Source of the DNA: Paenibacillus sp. LS1
GTDB lineage: Bacteria > Bacillota > Bacilli > Paenibacillales > Paenibacillaceae
Direction of reading: 5' to 3'
DNA: 64,000 nucleotides
Assembly (NCBI RefSeq): GCF_026013365.1
Contig: NZ_JAPDOE010000001.1
Coordinates: 310,001 to 374,000, forward strand
A program made the position numbers and the translations under genes. Positions 1 through 8,281 of this stretch are shown here, one piece after another. The notes below the pieces were generated by a model. It searched no databases, had not been told where the DNA came from, and saw only the letters and a list, made by a program, of their open reading frames with translations. Positions within the stretch are counted from its first letter, which is position 1; each line of letters begins with the position of its first letter.

Positions 1-1
1 G

Positions 2-298
2 TTTATGAAGTTTGGGTCCAAGCAGATGGTGGAGGGATTTAAGCACTATGGATATCCTGGAGCGTTCCGAGTATTTACAGGGTTGATCGAAGTCATTGCA
101 GGAGTTTTAGTTATTGCAGGTATTTGGAATGAGGGTTTAGCTGCATGGGGTGGTTTACTCATCGTGGTAACGATGATCGGTGCGATCATTACTCACATTA
201 AAATAAAGGATCAATTGAAACAAATGCTCATGCCGATCATTCTACTAATTCTGGGATTGGTCGTATTGCTAATCAATTACGGATCTTTGTTTGTGTGA
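2..298 (+). CDS. DoxX family membrane protein (5'-truncated by window)
   Basis: Small integral membrane protein of the DoxX/DoxX-like family, about 98 residues visible. The reading frame is open to the window edge and the first ATG (5) falls inside what looks like the family motif before a G-S-K segment. DoxX proteins are usually about 120-130 residues, so the true start is probably upstream and roughly 25 residues are missing. Three hydrophobic helices are visible, at about 20-40, 45-62 and 73-95 of the visible part, ending in a short polar tail. The family is linked to thiol/redox stress, but the biochemical role of most members is unproven. A pirin gene follows 29 bases downstream on the same strand, which fits a small stress operon. 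Confidence 0.75.
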   Translation, partial: FMKFGSKQMVEGFKHYGYPGAFRVFTGLIEVIAGVLVIAGIWNEGLAAWGGLLIVVTMIGAIITHIKIKDQLKQMLMPIILLILGLVVLLINYGSLFV

Positions 299-327
299 AT
301 GGTCCGTTAAACTAAGGAGTGAGTATA

Positions 328-1095
328 ATGGGAATCCAAATTATTAAACCCAAAGATCAAGCGAGTGGTCAGTTCGATGGTGGTAAAATCAAAGAACAAA
401 AACCAATCGGTTTTTCGGGAGAAGGCTCCATCATTACTCGACTAGGACCCCTATTTTACTGGGCTTGGGCTTATTCTCAGGAACCAGCAGAAATCGGCTT
501 CCATCCACATCAAGGCTTCGAAATCATCACTTATGTAATCAATGGTAAGGCATATCATCGGGATACACTGGGTACGGAAAGTGTTGTACAAGAAGGAGGA
601 GCCCAGCTCATGCAAACAGGCTCTGGTGTGCAACATGCTGAGGCGTTAAAGGAACCGACTGAAGCCTTTCAAATTTGGTTTGAACCACATCTAAGCCAAG
701 CCGTTAAACGTACACCTATTTATTCGCAATTTGATTCTAATCATTTTTCGTTAGTAGATATAGATGGTGTGAAAATCAAAACACTTTTAGGAAACGATTC
801 TCCTATGCAAATTGTGACTGATGCTCAAATGTGGGATGTACGTATTTCTAAGGGAACAGTATATACGCATAGCCTTTCCTTGGGTCATACATTGGCTGGT
901 TTAGCCATTAGAGGAGAAGGATCTCTTTTATCAGATACAATCGAAACAACTCATTTTTCACAGAAGGATTTTATTATCGTTCAACCAGAGGAAGAGGAGA
1001 AAGTAGCCATACAAGCTATTGATCAAGACCTTCGAATCTTGCTTATTGAAGTTCCGACTGAAGTTGATTATCCTTTATACAGAAAACCAAGATGA
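328..1095 (+). CDS. Pirin family protein (bicupin)
   Basis: Pirin-type bicupin of 255 residues, the usual family length. The N-terminal cupin shows the metal-binding pattern H-P-H-x-G-F-E, followed about 40 residues on by S-G-x-x-H-A-E, which supplies the remaining His and Glu ligands. The C-terminal cupin is more degenerate, as is normal. Some pirins are quercetin 2,3-dioxygenases and others act as redox-sensitive regulators; the sequence alone does not decide. The start is ATG 328, because AAGGAG at 314-319 sits 8 bases upstream; the GTG at 319 overlaps the ribosome site and is rejected. It lies between DoxX and MarR genes, so a MarR-controlled stress role is likely but inferred. Confidence 0.88.
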   Translation: MGIQIIKPKDQASGQFDGGKIKEQKPIGFSGEGSIITRLGPLFYWAWAYSQEPAEIGFHPHQGFEIITYVINGKAYHRDTLGTESVVQEGGAQLMQTGSGVQHAEALKEPTEAFQIWFEPHLSQAVKRTPIYSQFDSNHFSLVDIDGVKIKTLLGNDSPMQIVTDAQMWDVRISKGTVYTHSLSLGHTLAGLAIRGEGSLLSDTIETTHFSQKDFIIVQPEEEEKVAIQAIDQDLRILLIEVPTEVDYPLYRKPR

Positions 1096-1139
1096 CAAAT
1101 ACTGTTTTTTGGGAAGGTATCTAATAGGAGGTCCTGTAC

Positions 1140-1592
1140 ATGTTTCAAGGAGATGAACAAAGTCAGATCGATTTACGGCTTTTCCGTGTGTGGGTAAAGG
1201 CTAGTAAAACTGTTTTTGATGATGTTGTAAAAGATATAGAGCGATCCGGCATTAGTAATGAGAACTTTATGGTTCTGGAACTACTCTACAATAAAGGACC
1301 ACACACGGTCCAAAATATAAGCGAGAAATTTTCGATCCCAAGCGGGAGCATCACATATGTAGTGGATAAGCTTGAAAAGAAAGAATTAGTAAAGCGAGAA
1401 CCAAGTCCAACAGACCGTCGATCTTCAAATGTAGTCATAACGGATCAAGGTCAAAATTTATTTAAAGAGATATTTCCTCAACACGTTGAGGTGATATCTA
1501 AGAATCTGTCTTCGATTACCAATGAAGAAAAAATACAGTTAACCAATCTTCTCAAGAAACTCGGACTAGGCGCTAGCAAGATCAACGAATGA
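1140..1592 (+). CDS. MarR family transcriptional regulator
   Basis: MarR-type winged-helix DNA-binding protein, 150 residues, of normal length. The recognition region includes T-V-Q-N-I-S-E-K-F at about 60-68 and S-G-S-I-T-Y-V-V-D-K-L-E-K at about 72-84. The wing has the typical basic P-T-D-R-R-S-S stretch near residues 94-100. No cysteine is visible, so thiol oxidation (OhrR type) is unlikely and a ligand- or quinone-responsive mode (MhqR-like) is more plausible. AGGAGG at 1126-1131 lies 8 bases before ATG 1140. It sits between the pirin gene and a flavin-dependent oxidoreductase gene, both plausible targets. The inducer is unknown. Confidence 0.9.
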   Translation: MFQGDEQSQIDLRLFRVWVKASKTVFDDVVKDIERSGISNENFMVLELLYNKGPHTVQNISEKFSIPSGSITYVVDKLEKKELVKREPSPTDRRSSNVVITDQGQNLFKEIFPQHVEVISKNLSSITNEEKIQLTNLLKKLGLGASKINE

Positions 1593-1657
1593 ATTGAGAT
1601 GAAACCGATTTTTGGTTTCTAGGCCTCCATGGAACTCATATGGAAGGACAGACTAAG

Positions 1658-2713
1658 ATGGAACAATATCGTATTCACCAAGAAAAAGGTATGGAGATCG
1701 GTCTCTATTCCATTGGAGATCATTTAAGTAATCCACTAACAGGGCATCGCATCTCTGCACAGCAACGGATTAATGAATTAATCGAAACTGCCCAGCTGGC
1801 CGAAGAAGCAGGACTTGATGTATTCGCAGTAGGGGAGAGTCATCAGCCGTTATTTGCAACCCAGGCACATACTGTGATCCTAGGAGCAATTGCCCAAGCA
1901 ACCAAAACCATTAAAATCGCCAGCTCGGCAACAGTCCTGAGTACATCCGACCCGGTCCGCGTATATGAAGACTTTGCAACGTTGGATCTCATTTCAAATG
2001 GACGTGCGGAGATTGTAGCAGGACGTGGTTCACGTCTAGGTGCATATGAACTATTAGGTTATGATGTGCGTAACTATGAAGAATTGTTTGAAGAGAAATT
2101 GGCTTTACTGCTGAAGATTAACGAAGAAGAGCATGTTACATGGCAAGGGGAATTCCGGGCACCCCTACATCATGCCGAAATCATTCCCCAACCATTACAT
2201 GGGAAAATGCCGATATGGCGTGCAGTAGGAGGACCACCAGCAAGTGCGATTAAAGCAGGTTTAGCAGGGGTACCCATGATGCTAACGACACTTGGTGGAC
2301 CGTCAACAGCATTCAAAACTGCTGTAGATCGTTACCGTGAAGCTGCACGAAGCGCAGGCTTTGATCCTGCAGGATTACCCATCTCCACCACGAGTCTCAT
2401 GTACGTAGCTGAAGATAGCCAAACAGCCTTACGCGAATACTACCCACATATTAATAACGCTACGATTCAATTAAGAGGTAGTGGTTACCCTGAGCAACAA
2501 TTCTTGGCTTCTACCGATTATCGAGATGCACTCATGGTGGGCTCTCCTCAACAAATTATTGAAAAAATGTTGTATCAATACGAGATGTATGGTCAACAAC
2601 GATTCTTAGCTGAGATCGATGCAGGTGGCGTCAGTATGGATCAGATTAAAAAGAACATTGAACTACTAGCAACAATCATTATGCCTGCTGTTAAGAAACA
2701 TACACAAATCTAA
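1658..2713 (+). CDS. LLM class flavin-dependent oxidoreductase (luciferase-like)
   Basis: Luciferase-like monooxygenase-fold protein, about 351 residues. Recognisable segments are the N-terminal G-L-Y-S-I-G-D strand, the A-E-E-A-G-L-D-V-F-A-V-G-E-S-H region, the T-K-T-I-K-I-A-S-S-A-T-V-L-S-T turn, and the G-R-A-E-I-V-A-G-R-G-S FMN-phosphate-binding stretch. The C-terminal G-S-P-Q-Q-I-I-E-K segment is also typical. Such proteins use reduced FMN with O2, or F420 in other phyla. The substrate cannot be read from sequence. ATG 1658 is preferred over ATG 1640 because GGAAGGA (1642-1648) lies 9 bases before 1658, while 1640 has no good ribosome site. It follows the MarR gene by 65 bases and may be in its regulon. 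Confidence 0.85.
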   Translation: MEQYRIHQEKGMEIGLYSIGDHLSNPLTGHRISAQQRINELIETAQLAEEAGLDVFAVGESHQPLFATQAHTVILGAIAQATKTIKIASSATVLSTSDPVRVYEDFATLDLISNGRAEIVAGRGSRLGAYELLGYDVRNYEELFEEKLALLLKINEEEHVTWQGEFRAPLHHAEIIPQPLHGKMPIWRAVGGPPASAIKAGLAGVPMMLTTLGGPSTAFKTAVDRYREAARSAGFDPAGLPISTTSLMYVAEDSQTALREYYPHINNATIQLRGSGYPEQQFLASTDYRDALMVGSPQQIIEKMLYQYEMYGQQRFLAEIDAGGVSMDQIKKNIELLATIIMPAVKKHTQI

Positions 2714-2725
2714 TGAATAAAATGA

Positions 2726-2754
2726 TTGCTAACTAATTTATTGTGTGATACTAT
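2726..2754 (+). promoter_or_regulatory. Putative sigma-A promoter of the bgl operon
   Basis: TTGCTA at 2726-2731 and TACTAT at 2749-2754 are separated by exactly 17 bases, a good match to a sigma-A promoter. The start site would fall near 2760, directly at the cre-like palindrome and about 45 bases before the RNA antiterminator, so the whole leader architecture is consistent. Confidence 0.6.
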
Positions 2755-2759
2755 GATCC

Positions 2760-2773
2760 AGTAAACGTTTACA
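2760..2773 (+). promoter_or_regulatory. cre-like catabolite operator
   Basis: The perfect 12-base palindrome GTAAACGTTTAC (2761-2772), flanked by A on each side, matches the CcpA cre consensus TGWAANCGNTNWCA at all but the first position. It overlaps the predicted transcription start of the beta-glucoside operon, where CcpA normally represses. CcpA control is inferred from the motif and position. Confidence 0.65.
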
Positions 2774-2803
2774 TCGATAACGAATTGAATATTAGCAGTG
2801 TTT

Positions 2804-2831
2804 GGCTGTTACTGGTAAAGCAGGCATGACC
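2804..2831 (+). promoter_or_regulatory. RAT: LicT/BglG-type ribonucleic antiterminator
   Basis: The leader contains the two halves of a BglG-family RAT: GGCTGTTACTG (2804-2814) and GCAGGCATGACC (2820-2831), joined by GTAAA. B. subtilis LicT targets have GGATTGTTACTG and GCAGGCAAAACC in this arrangement. The 3' half (2828-2831) is also the first part of the terminator stem, so binding of the antiterminator RNA-binding domain would exclude terminator formation. The cognate protein is encoded as the third gene of the same operon (6396-7247). Confidence 0.85.
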
Positions 2832-2893
2832 AAAATGATTTTGCATTTTCCTTATGTGAGTAGGGGAAGGCATATCGTTTTGGTCTTTTTTAT
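2828..2893 (+). terminator. Conditional terminator in the bglP leader
   Basis: GACCAAAATGAT (2828-2839) pairs with ATCGTTTTGGTC (2874-2885), 12 pairs with one G-U wobble, followed by TTTTTTATAT. It begins inside the RAT and ends 28 bases before bglP, which makes it the regulated terminator of the operon. Confidence 0.85.
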
Positions 2894-2920
2894 ATCCAAA
2901 TTCAGAAATGGGGCATAGGC

Positions 2921-4876
2921 ATGGATTATCGCAAGTTGGGACAAGACATAACGGAATTGGTTGGAAAGAAGGATAATATCGCTCGGCTTACGCACTGCGC
3001 AACCCGACTTCGGTTCGAATTGCACGACATCTCCAAAGCGGAGACTGAAAAACTCAAAGCACTCCCAGGTGTCATTACCGTTGTGAACAATGGTGGACAA
3101 TACCAGGTTGTCGTGGGCAATGAGGTGCAGCAGGTCTATCGTGTTATTACTCAGCAGATGGGTTCGGCAACCCGGAGTGCAGACTCCAAATCAGATTCTG
3201 GCAAAAATAACGGACCAAAACAAAAACAGAGCTGGATTTCCAGATTCATCAGCGTGATCTCAACGACATTTACTCCGGTCATTCCGGCAATCATTGGCGC
3301 GGGTATGATCAAAGCAATATTGGCCGTACTTGTGCTGACAGGCCTCGTAACGACGGAAAGCCAAAACTACTATATCCTTAATACCATTGCGGACGCGGCT
3401 TTTTATTTCATGCCTATTCTGCTGGCTTATGGAGCTTCCATTAAATTTGAAACTAGCCCCATTCTGGCGATGACAGTTGCCGGCGTGTTATTACATCCGG
3501 GATGGAGCGCCCTGATGGCGGAAGGAAAAGACGTGTTTTTCATTGGTGTGCCAGTTCGACTAACCGATTACGCGGGCTCCGTGCTGCCAATTATTATCGT
3601 CGTTTGGCTCATGTCCTATATTGAACGTTTCGCGGATCGGGTATCGCCCTCGATGATCAAATTTTTCACGAAACCAATGATTGTACTATTGATTACAGCA
3701 CCACTTGCATTGGTGGCGATCGGGCCTTTCGGAACGTACCTGAATGATCTGGTTGCGATGGGTGCAGAAGCGATTAATGCCAGAGCCAGTTGGCTGATTC
3801 CTTTGTTAATGGGAACTTTACAACCATTCCTGATCGTAACAGGTACCGCATGGGCGATGACGCCGATTGCAACGAGCCAACTGACCAAAAATGGATATGA
3901 AATGATTAACGGTCCGGGAATGCTCGCGTCCAATATTGCTCAAGGTGGGGCTACGCTTGCTGTAGCATTGAAAACGAAAAACAAAAAACTGAAGCAGCTC
4001 GCTGCTTCATCCGGTTTCACTGCTGTGTTGGGTATCACTGAACCATCCTTGTACGGCGTAACGCTGAAACTGAAGAAACCTTTGATTGCCGCAATGATTG
4101 GTGGTGGTGTAGCAGGAATATATGCTGGTCTGACCGGATTAGTACGTTATGCCTTTGTTTCTCCGGGACTTGCCGCATTGCCGGCCTTCATTGGTAGCAA
4201 TCCGATGAACATTGTTCATGCTATTGTCACTTGTCTGATCGCCTTTGTCGTTACCTTTGCTCTGACATGGATCATTGGTTTTGAGGATCCAGTGGATGAT
4301 GATGAAGGCAATACCATCGTTAATGATGACAAGACGCATTCCGGCCAGCCTGTACAAGACAACACCCCAGGCACGAAGTCTGCTGCAACAACAAATGCAA
4401 ATGTACCGAGCCAAAATGAGATACGCCCACTTACGATTGGCAGCCCGATGCAAGGAGAATTAGTGCATCTGGACCGTGTACCAGACGATGTCTTCTCTTT
4501 GGGATTACTGGGTAAAGGCGCTGCGATTATTCCTGCAAAAGGAGAACTGTATGCACCGATCGCAGGTGAAGTTACGGCATTCATGGACTCCAAACATGCA
4601 GTCAAATTAAATGGTTACAATGGAGAAGAGTTACTCATTCATATTGGCGTTGATACCGTCAACCTGAAGGGGCGGCATTTCGACTCTTCCATTAAAGTAG
4701 GGGATCGGGTACAACAGGGTGACTTGTTGATCAGCTTCGATATCGACGCCATCAAAGCTGAAGGCTACGAAGTCATAACCCCGATCATTATCGCCAATTC
4801 GGATCGTTTCCCGGACATTAAGCTGGAGAAACGGAGTTCTGTGGAGGTTGGAGCCACCATTATTCACCTTTCATAA
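2921..4876 (+). CDS. bglP: PTS beta-glucoside transporter, EIIBCA fusion
   Basis: Membrane phosphotransferase permease that imports and phosphorylates aryl-beta-glucosides or beta-glucoside disaccharides. Its 651 residues have the order EIIB-EIIC-EIIA. EIIB (about 1-85) has the phospho-cysteine motif L-T-H-C-A-T-R-L-R-F with Cys26. EIIC (about 105-455) has around ten hydrophobic segments and conserved G-I-T-E-P-S-L-Y-G. A linker rich in Asp, Gly and Thr leads to EIIA (about 505-651), which has L-L-I-H-I-G-V-D-T-V carrying the phospho-histidine. All three phosphotransfer modules look intact. The ribosome site is weak (AATGGGG), but the start is the only one that preserves the EIIB N-terminus. 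It is the first gene of the bglP-bglH-licT operon, controlled by RAT antitermination and probably CcpA. Confidence 0.95.
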   Translation: MDYRKLGQDITELVGKKDNIARLTHCATRLRFELHDISKAETEKLKALPGVITVVNNGGQYQVVVGNEVQQVYRVITQQMGSATRSADSKSDSGKNNGPKQKQSWISRFISVISTTFTPVIPAIIGAGMIKAILAVLVLTGLVTTESQNYYILNTIADAAFYFMPILLAYGASIKFETSPILAMTVAGVLLHPGWSALMAEGKDVFFIGVPVRLTDYAGSVLPIIIVVWLMSYIERFADRVSPSMIKFFTKPMIVLLITAPLALVAIGPFGTYLNDLVAMGAEAINARASWLIPLLMGTLQPFLIVTGTAWAMTPIATSQLTKNGYEMINGPGMLASNIAQGGATLAVALKTKNKKLKQLAASSGFTAVLGITEPSLYGVTLKLKKPLIAAMIGGGVAGIYAGLTGLVRYAFVSPGLAALPAFIGSNPMNIVHAIVTCLIAFVVTFALTWIIGFEDPVDDDEGNTIVNDDKTHSGQPVQDNTPGTKSAATTNANVPSQNEIRPLTIGSPMQGELVHLDRVPDDVFSLGLLGKGAAIIPAKGELYAPIAGEVTAFMDSKHAVKLNGYNGEELLIHIGVDTVNLKGRHFDSSIKVGDRVQQGDLLISFDIDAIKAEGYEVITPIIIANSDRFPDIKLEKRSSVEVGATIIHLS

Positions 4877-4917
4877 CAACCGTAATACGGTCTCTCACAT
4901 ATCTTGATTAATATTAA

Positions 4918-6378
<1,461 letters not shown>

Positions 6379-6395
6379 AGGATCGTGATGAATGC

Positions 6396-7247
6396 ATGAA
6401 AGTAATCAAAATATTGAATAATAGCTTGCTTCTGACCAAAGATGAACAGGGACAAGAAGTGATTGTCATGGGAAAAGGCTTGGCATTCAAAGGCAAAGTC
6501 GGCGAGCGACTGGATGAAGAGCACATCCAGAAACGATTCATTTTGCAAAATAATCCCTCTGCCCAGGCTTACGTACGAACCATCGAAAACATGCCGGAAT
6601 CACATGTGAACGTCATTAACAAACTCATTTCCAATGCCAAAGAAAAGCTCTCACTTGATGATCAAATCTTCTTTACACTTATGGATCACCTGTCATTTGC
6701 CATTGAACGTTGGAAAAAAGGTGTATCATTACAGAATCGTATGTTGTGGGAGATCCAAAGGTTTCATCCGGTTGAATTCGAAATGGGCATGGAAGCCGTC
6801 CACTTGTTGAATCAAGAACTTGGCATTAAGCTTACGGAAGAGGAAGCGGGCAATATTGCCTTTCATTTCGTCAATGCTCAAAGCCATGAACAGAATATGG
6901 AGCGCACGATGCAATCCGTTAAAATGTTAAAAGATATTTTTAATCTTATTCAATACAGCTTTGACATGCAGTTGAATAAAAACTCCATCCATTATGTGAG
7001 ACTCGTCACACACCTGCAGTTTTTCATCCAGCGTTTACAAGAGGGCCGCTTGGGCAATTCGCCGAAAGATTTCATCTTTCAGCACATGGTGAAGGAGCAT
7101 CCACTTGAGTACAAATGCGCGGAGATGATTAAAACCTACGTGCAAAACATGCTGGATATCTCCATCTCAAACGAGGAATTATTATATCTGATGATTCATA
7201 TTGCTCGAATTGTGCAGGAGGAGCAAGGTGACGAGGGGCAAATATAG
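6396..7247 (+). CDS. licT: BglG-family transcription antiterminator LicT
   Basis: RNA-binding antiterminator, 283 residues. It has a CAT RNA-binding domain (about 1-56, starting M-K-V-I-K-I-L-N-N-S) and two PTS regulation domains, PRD1 (about 70-168) and PRD2 (about 172-283). The four regulatory histidines are visible at 98 (M-D-H-L), 157 (A-F-H-F), 206 (V-T-H-L) and 268 (M-I-H-I), almost the spacing of B. subtilis LicT. This implies the usual pattern: negative control by EII phosphorylation of PRD1 and HPr activation through PRD2. ATG 6396 is chosen because it gives the exact CAT N-terminus. Its target is the RAT at 2804-2831, so the operon is autoregulated. Confidence 0.93.
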   Translation: MKVIKILNNSLLLTKDEQGQEVIVMGKGLAFKGKVGERLDEEHIQKRFILQNNPSAQAYVRTIENMPESHVNVINKLISNAKEKLSLDDQIFFTLMDHLSFAIERWKKGVSLQNRMLWEIQRFHPVEFEMGMEAVHLLNQELGIKLTEEEAGNIAFHFVNAQSHEQNMERTMQSVKMLKDIFNLIQYSFDMQLNKNSIHYVRLVTHLQFFIQRLQEGRLGNSPKDFIFQHMVKEHPLEYKCAEMIKTYVQNMLDISISNEELLYLMIHIARIVQEEQGDEGQI

Positions 7248-7293
7248 CGTTGATATGTTTGCGAATATAAAATAACGAAATGATCATGTAGCT

Positions 7294-7336
7294 ACGACCG
7301 TTCTCTGGTATTTCACCGGAAAACGGTCGTTTGGTT
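7294..7336 (+). terminator. Terminator of the bgl operon
   Basis: ACGACCGTT (7294-7302) pairs perfectly with AACGGTCGT (7322-7330), followed by a T-rich TTGGTTTG. It lies 47 bases after licT. Confidence 0.7.
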
Positions 7337-7415
7337 TGACTACCCTTGGAAGACTATGTTCATCATTGTGGCTTCACGTCTAACTCAAATGTTGGTCGAG
7401 GTAGCATTTTCACAC

Positions 7416-7444
7416 TTGATTTTAATCGAATGATCGTTTAATAT
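7416..7444 (+). promoter_or_regulatory. Promoter/operator copy 1 upstream of tetR
   Basis: TTGATT (7416-7421), a 17-base spacer and TAATAT (7439-7444) form a promoter. The spacer is filled by the operator core TTAATCGAATGATCGTTTA (7422-7440), an imperfect palindrome with 9-base arms (7 of 9 pairing) around ATGA. The same 19 bases recur exactly upstream of the flavin oxidoreductase gene (8210-8228). It is a probable binding site of the TetR protein encoded just downstream. Confidence 0.7.
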
Positions 7445-7486
7445 AGGTCCAGTGAATGATACGTTGTCTATGAGGTGGAGGGATAC

Positions 7487-7510
7487 TTGGGTATCAAAAA
7501 ACGACGTTAG
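7487..7510 (+). other. Possible 7-codon leader ORF
   Basis: Downstream of promoter copy 1, GAGGTGGAGGG (7472-7482) is an excellent ribosome site and is followed 4 bases later by TTG and six sense codons (G-I-K-K-R-R) and TAG. No longer frame uses this site. It may be a leader peptide or the remnant of an older gene start after duplication of the promoter; nothing in the sequence decides between these. Confidence 0.25.
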
Positions 7511-7537
7511 AATGCTCTTCATATAGCGCATCCTGGA

Positions 7538-7566
7538 TTGACTTTAATCAAACGATTATTTAATAT
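7538..7566 (+). promoter_or_regulatory. Promoter/operator copy 2 at the tetR start
   Basis: TTGACT (7538-7543), a 17-base spacer and TAATAT (7561-7566) form a promoter whose spacer is a diverged copy of the operator; 20 of 24 positions from 7543 to 7566 match 7421-7444. The predicted transcription start is near 7573-7574, the A of the ATG that gives a normal TetR N-terminus. No ribosome site precedes that ATG, so a leaderless, self-repressed transcript is indicated. Confidence 0.6.
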
Positions 7567-7573
7567 CATGTAC

Positions 7574-8146
7574 ATGAGACATAAAGATGAGAATAAAAGA
7601 GAGCGTATTTTTAACGCAGCAATTCAATTAATTAATGAATATGGTTTATCGGAAACCTCGATGTCCAAGATCGCCAAAAAGGCTAACGTATCGGCTTCAA
7701 CGATATACGTTTACTTCGAAAACAAGGAGGACATGCTGAATAAACTGTATTTAAGCATCAAGAAAGACATGAGTCTGGCCGTATTCCACAATTATGATGA
7801 GTCGATTTCGATCCAATCTGCTTTTGAGCATACATTGAAAAATTTTTCGGACTTTATTTTAAGCCACAAAGATGAATTTTTATTTGCCGAGCAATTCTCC
7901 AATTCACCACTTCTTCATAAGTTGTCCCTGATGGAAGGAGCCAGTTTATTCGAACCTCTATTTAAGTTGTACGAGAAGGGCAAGCGCGAACAGGTCTTTA
8001 AGCAAGTGGATACGAGTTTGCTTCATATGTTTACGTTCAATCCAACCATGCAATATGTTAAAGAGGTTTTTGGCGGCCGGATCGAGTTGGAGCAAGTTCG
8101 CTTGGACGAACTAGTTCAGATGACCTGGGATGCGATTAAAGCTTAA
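7574..8146 (+). CDS. TetR/AcrR family transcriptional regulator
   Basis: TetR-type repressor, 190 residues. The N-terminal domain (about 8-55) has R-E-R-I-F-N-A-A-I-Q-L and the helix-turn-helix S-M-S-K-I-A-K-K-A-N-V-S-A-S-T-I-Y-V-Y-F followed by E-N-K-E-D-M-L, which is canonical. The C-terminal ligand-binding domain is not recognisable by family. Possible starts are TTG 7538, ATG 7568 and ATG 7574. The first is inside a -35 box, and 7574 coincides with the predicted transcription start, so 7574 is preferred with moderate certainty. Three operator copies flank it, two in its own control region and one before the downstream flavin oxidoreductase gene. It probably represses itself and that gene and is released by a reactive or toxic small molecule. 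Confidence 0.85.
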   Translation: MRHKDENKRERIFNAAIQLINEYGLSETSMSKIAKKANVSASTIYVYFENKEDMLNKLYLSIKKDMSLAVFHNYDESISIQSAFEHTLKNFSDFILSHKDEFLFAEQFSNSPLLHKLSLMEGASLFEPLFKLYEKGKREQVFKQVDTSLLHMFTFNPTMQYVKEVFGGRIELEQVRLDELVQMTWDAIKA

Positions 8147-8160
8147 TAAAGTATTATGTT

Positions 8161-8199
8161 AGAGGGAATTACATTCACTATGGAAATCCCTCTGTTTTA
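8161..8199 (+). terminator. Terminator after tetR
   Basis: AGAGGGA (8161-8167) pairs with TCCCTCT (8187-8193), followed by GTTTTAAC. It separates tetR from the downstream gene, which then has its own operator and -10 box. Confidence 0.65.
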
Positions 8200-8208
8200 A
8201 CACTATAT

Positions 8209-8236
8209 ATTAATCGAATGATCGTTTATTTATAAT
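8209..8236 (+). promoter_or_regulatory. Operator copy 3 and -10 box of the OYE gene
   Basis: TTAATCGAATGATCGTTTA at 8210-8228 is identical to operator copy 1. A consensus TATAAT lies at 8231-8236, 45 bases before the next start codon. The -35 region overlapping the operator (about TATTAA) is weak. Repression by the neighbouring TetR protein is the natural reading. Confidence 0.7.
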
Positions 8237-8281
8237 TGAAAACTGATTCACACTTACTATTATTTAGAAAGAGGTAATGTA

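Noticed and set aside
7538..7573. TTG 7538 or ATG 7568 as start of tetR
   Set aside because: TTG 7538 is part of the -35 box and neither has a ribosome site; ATG 7574 agrees with the predicted transcription start and TetR N-terminal length.
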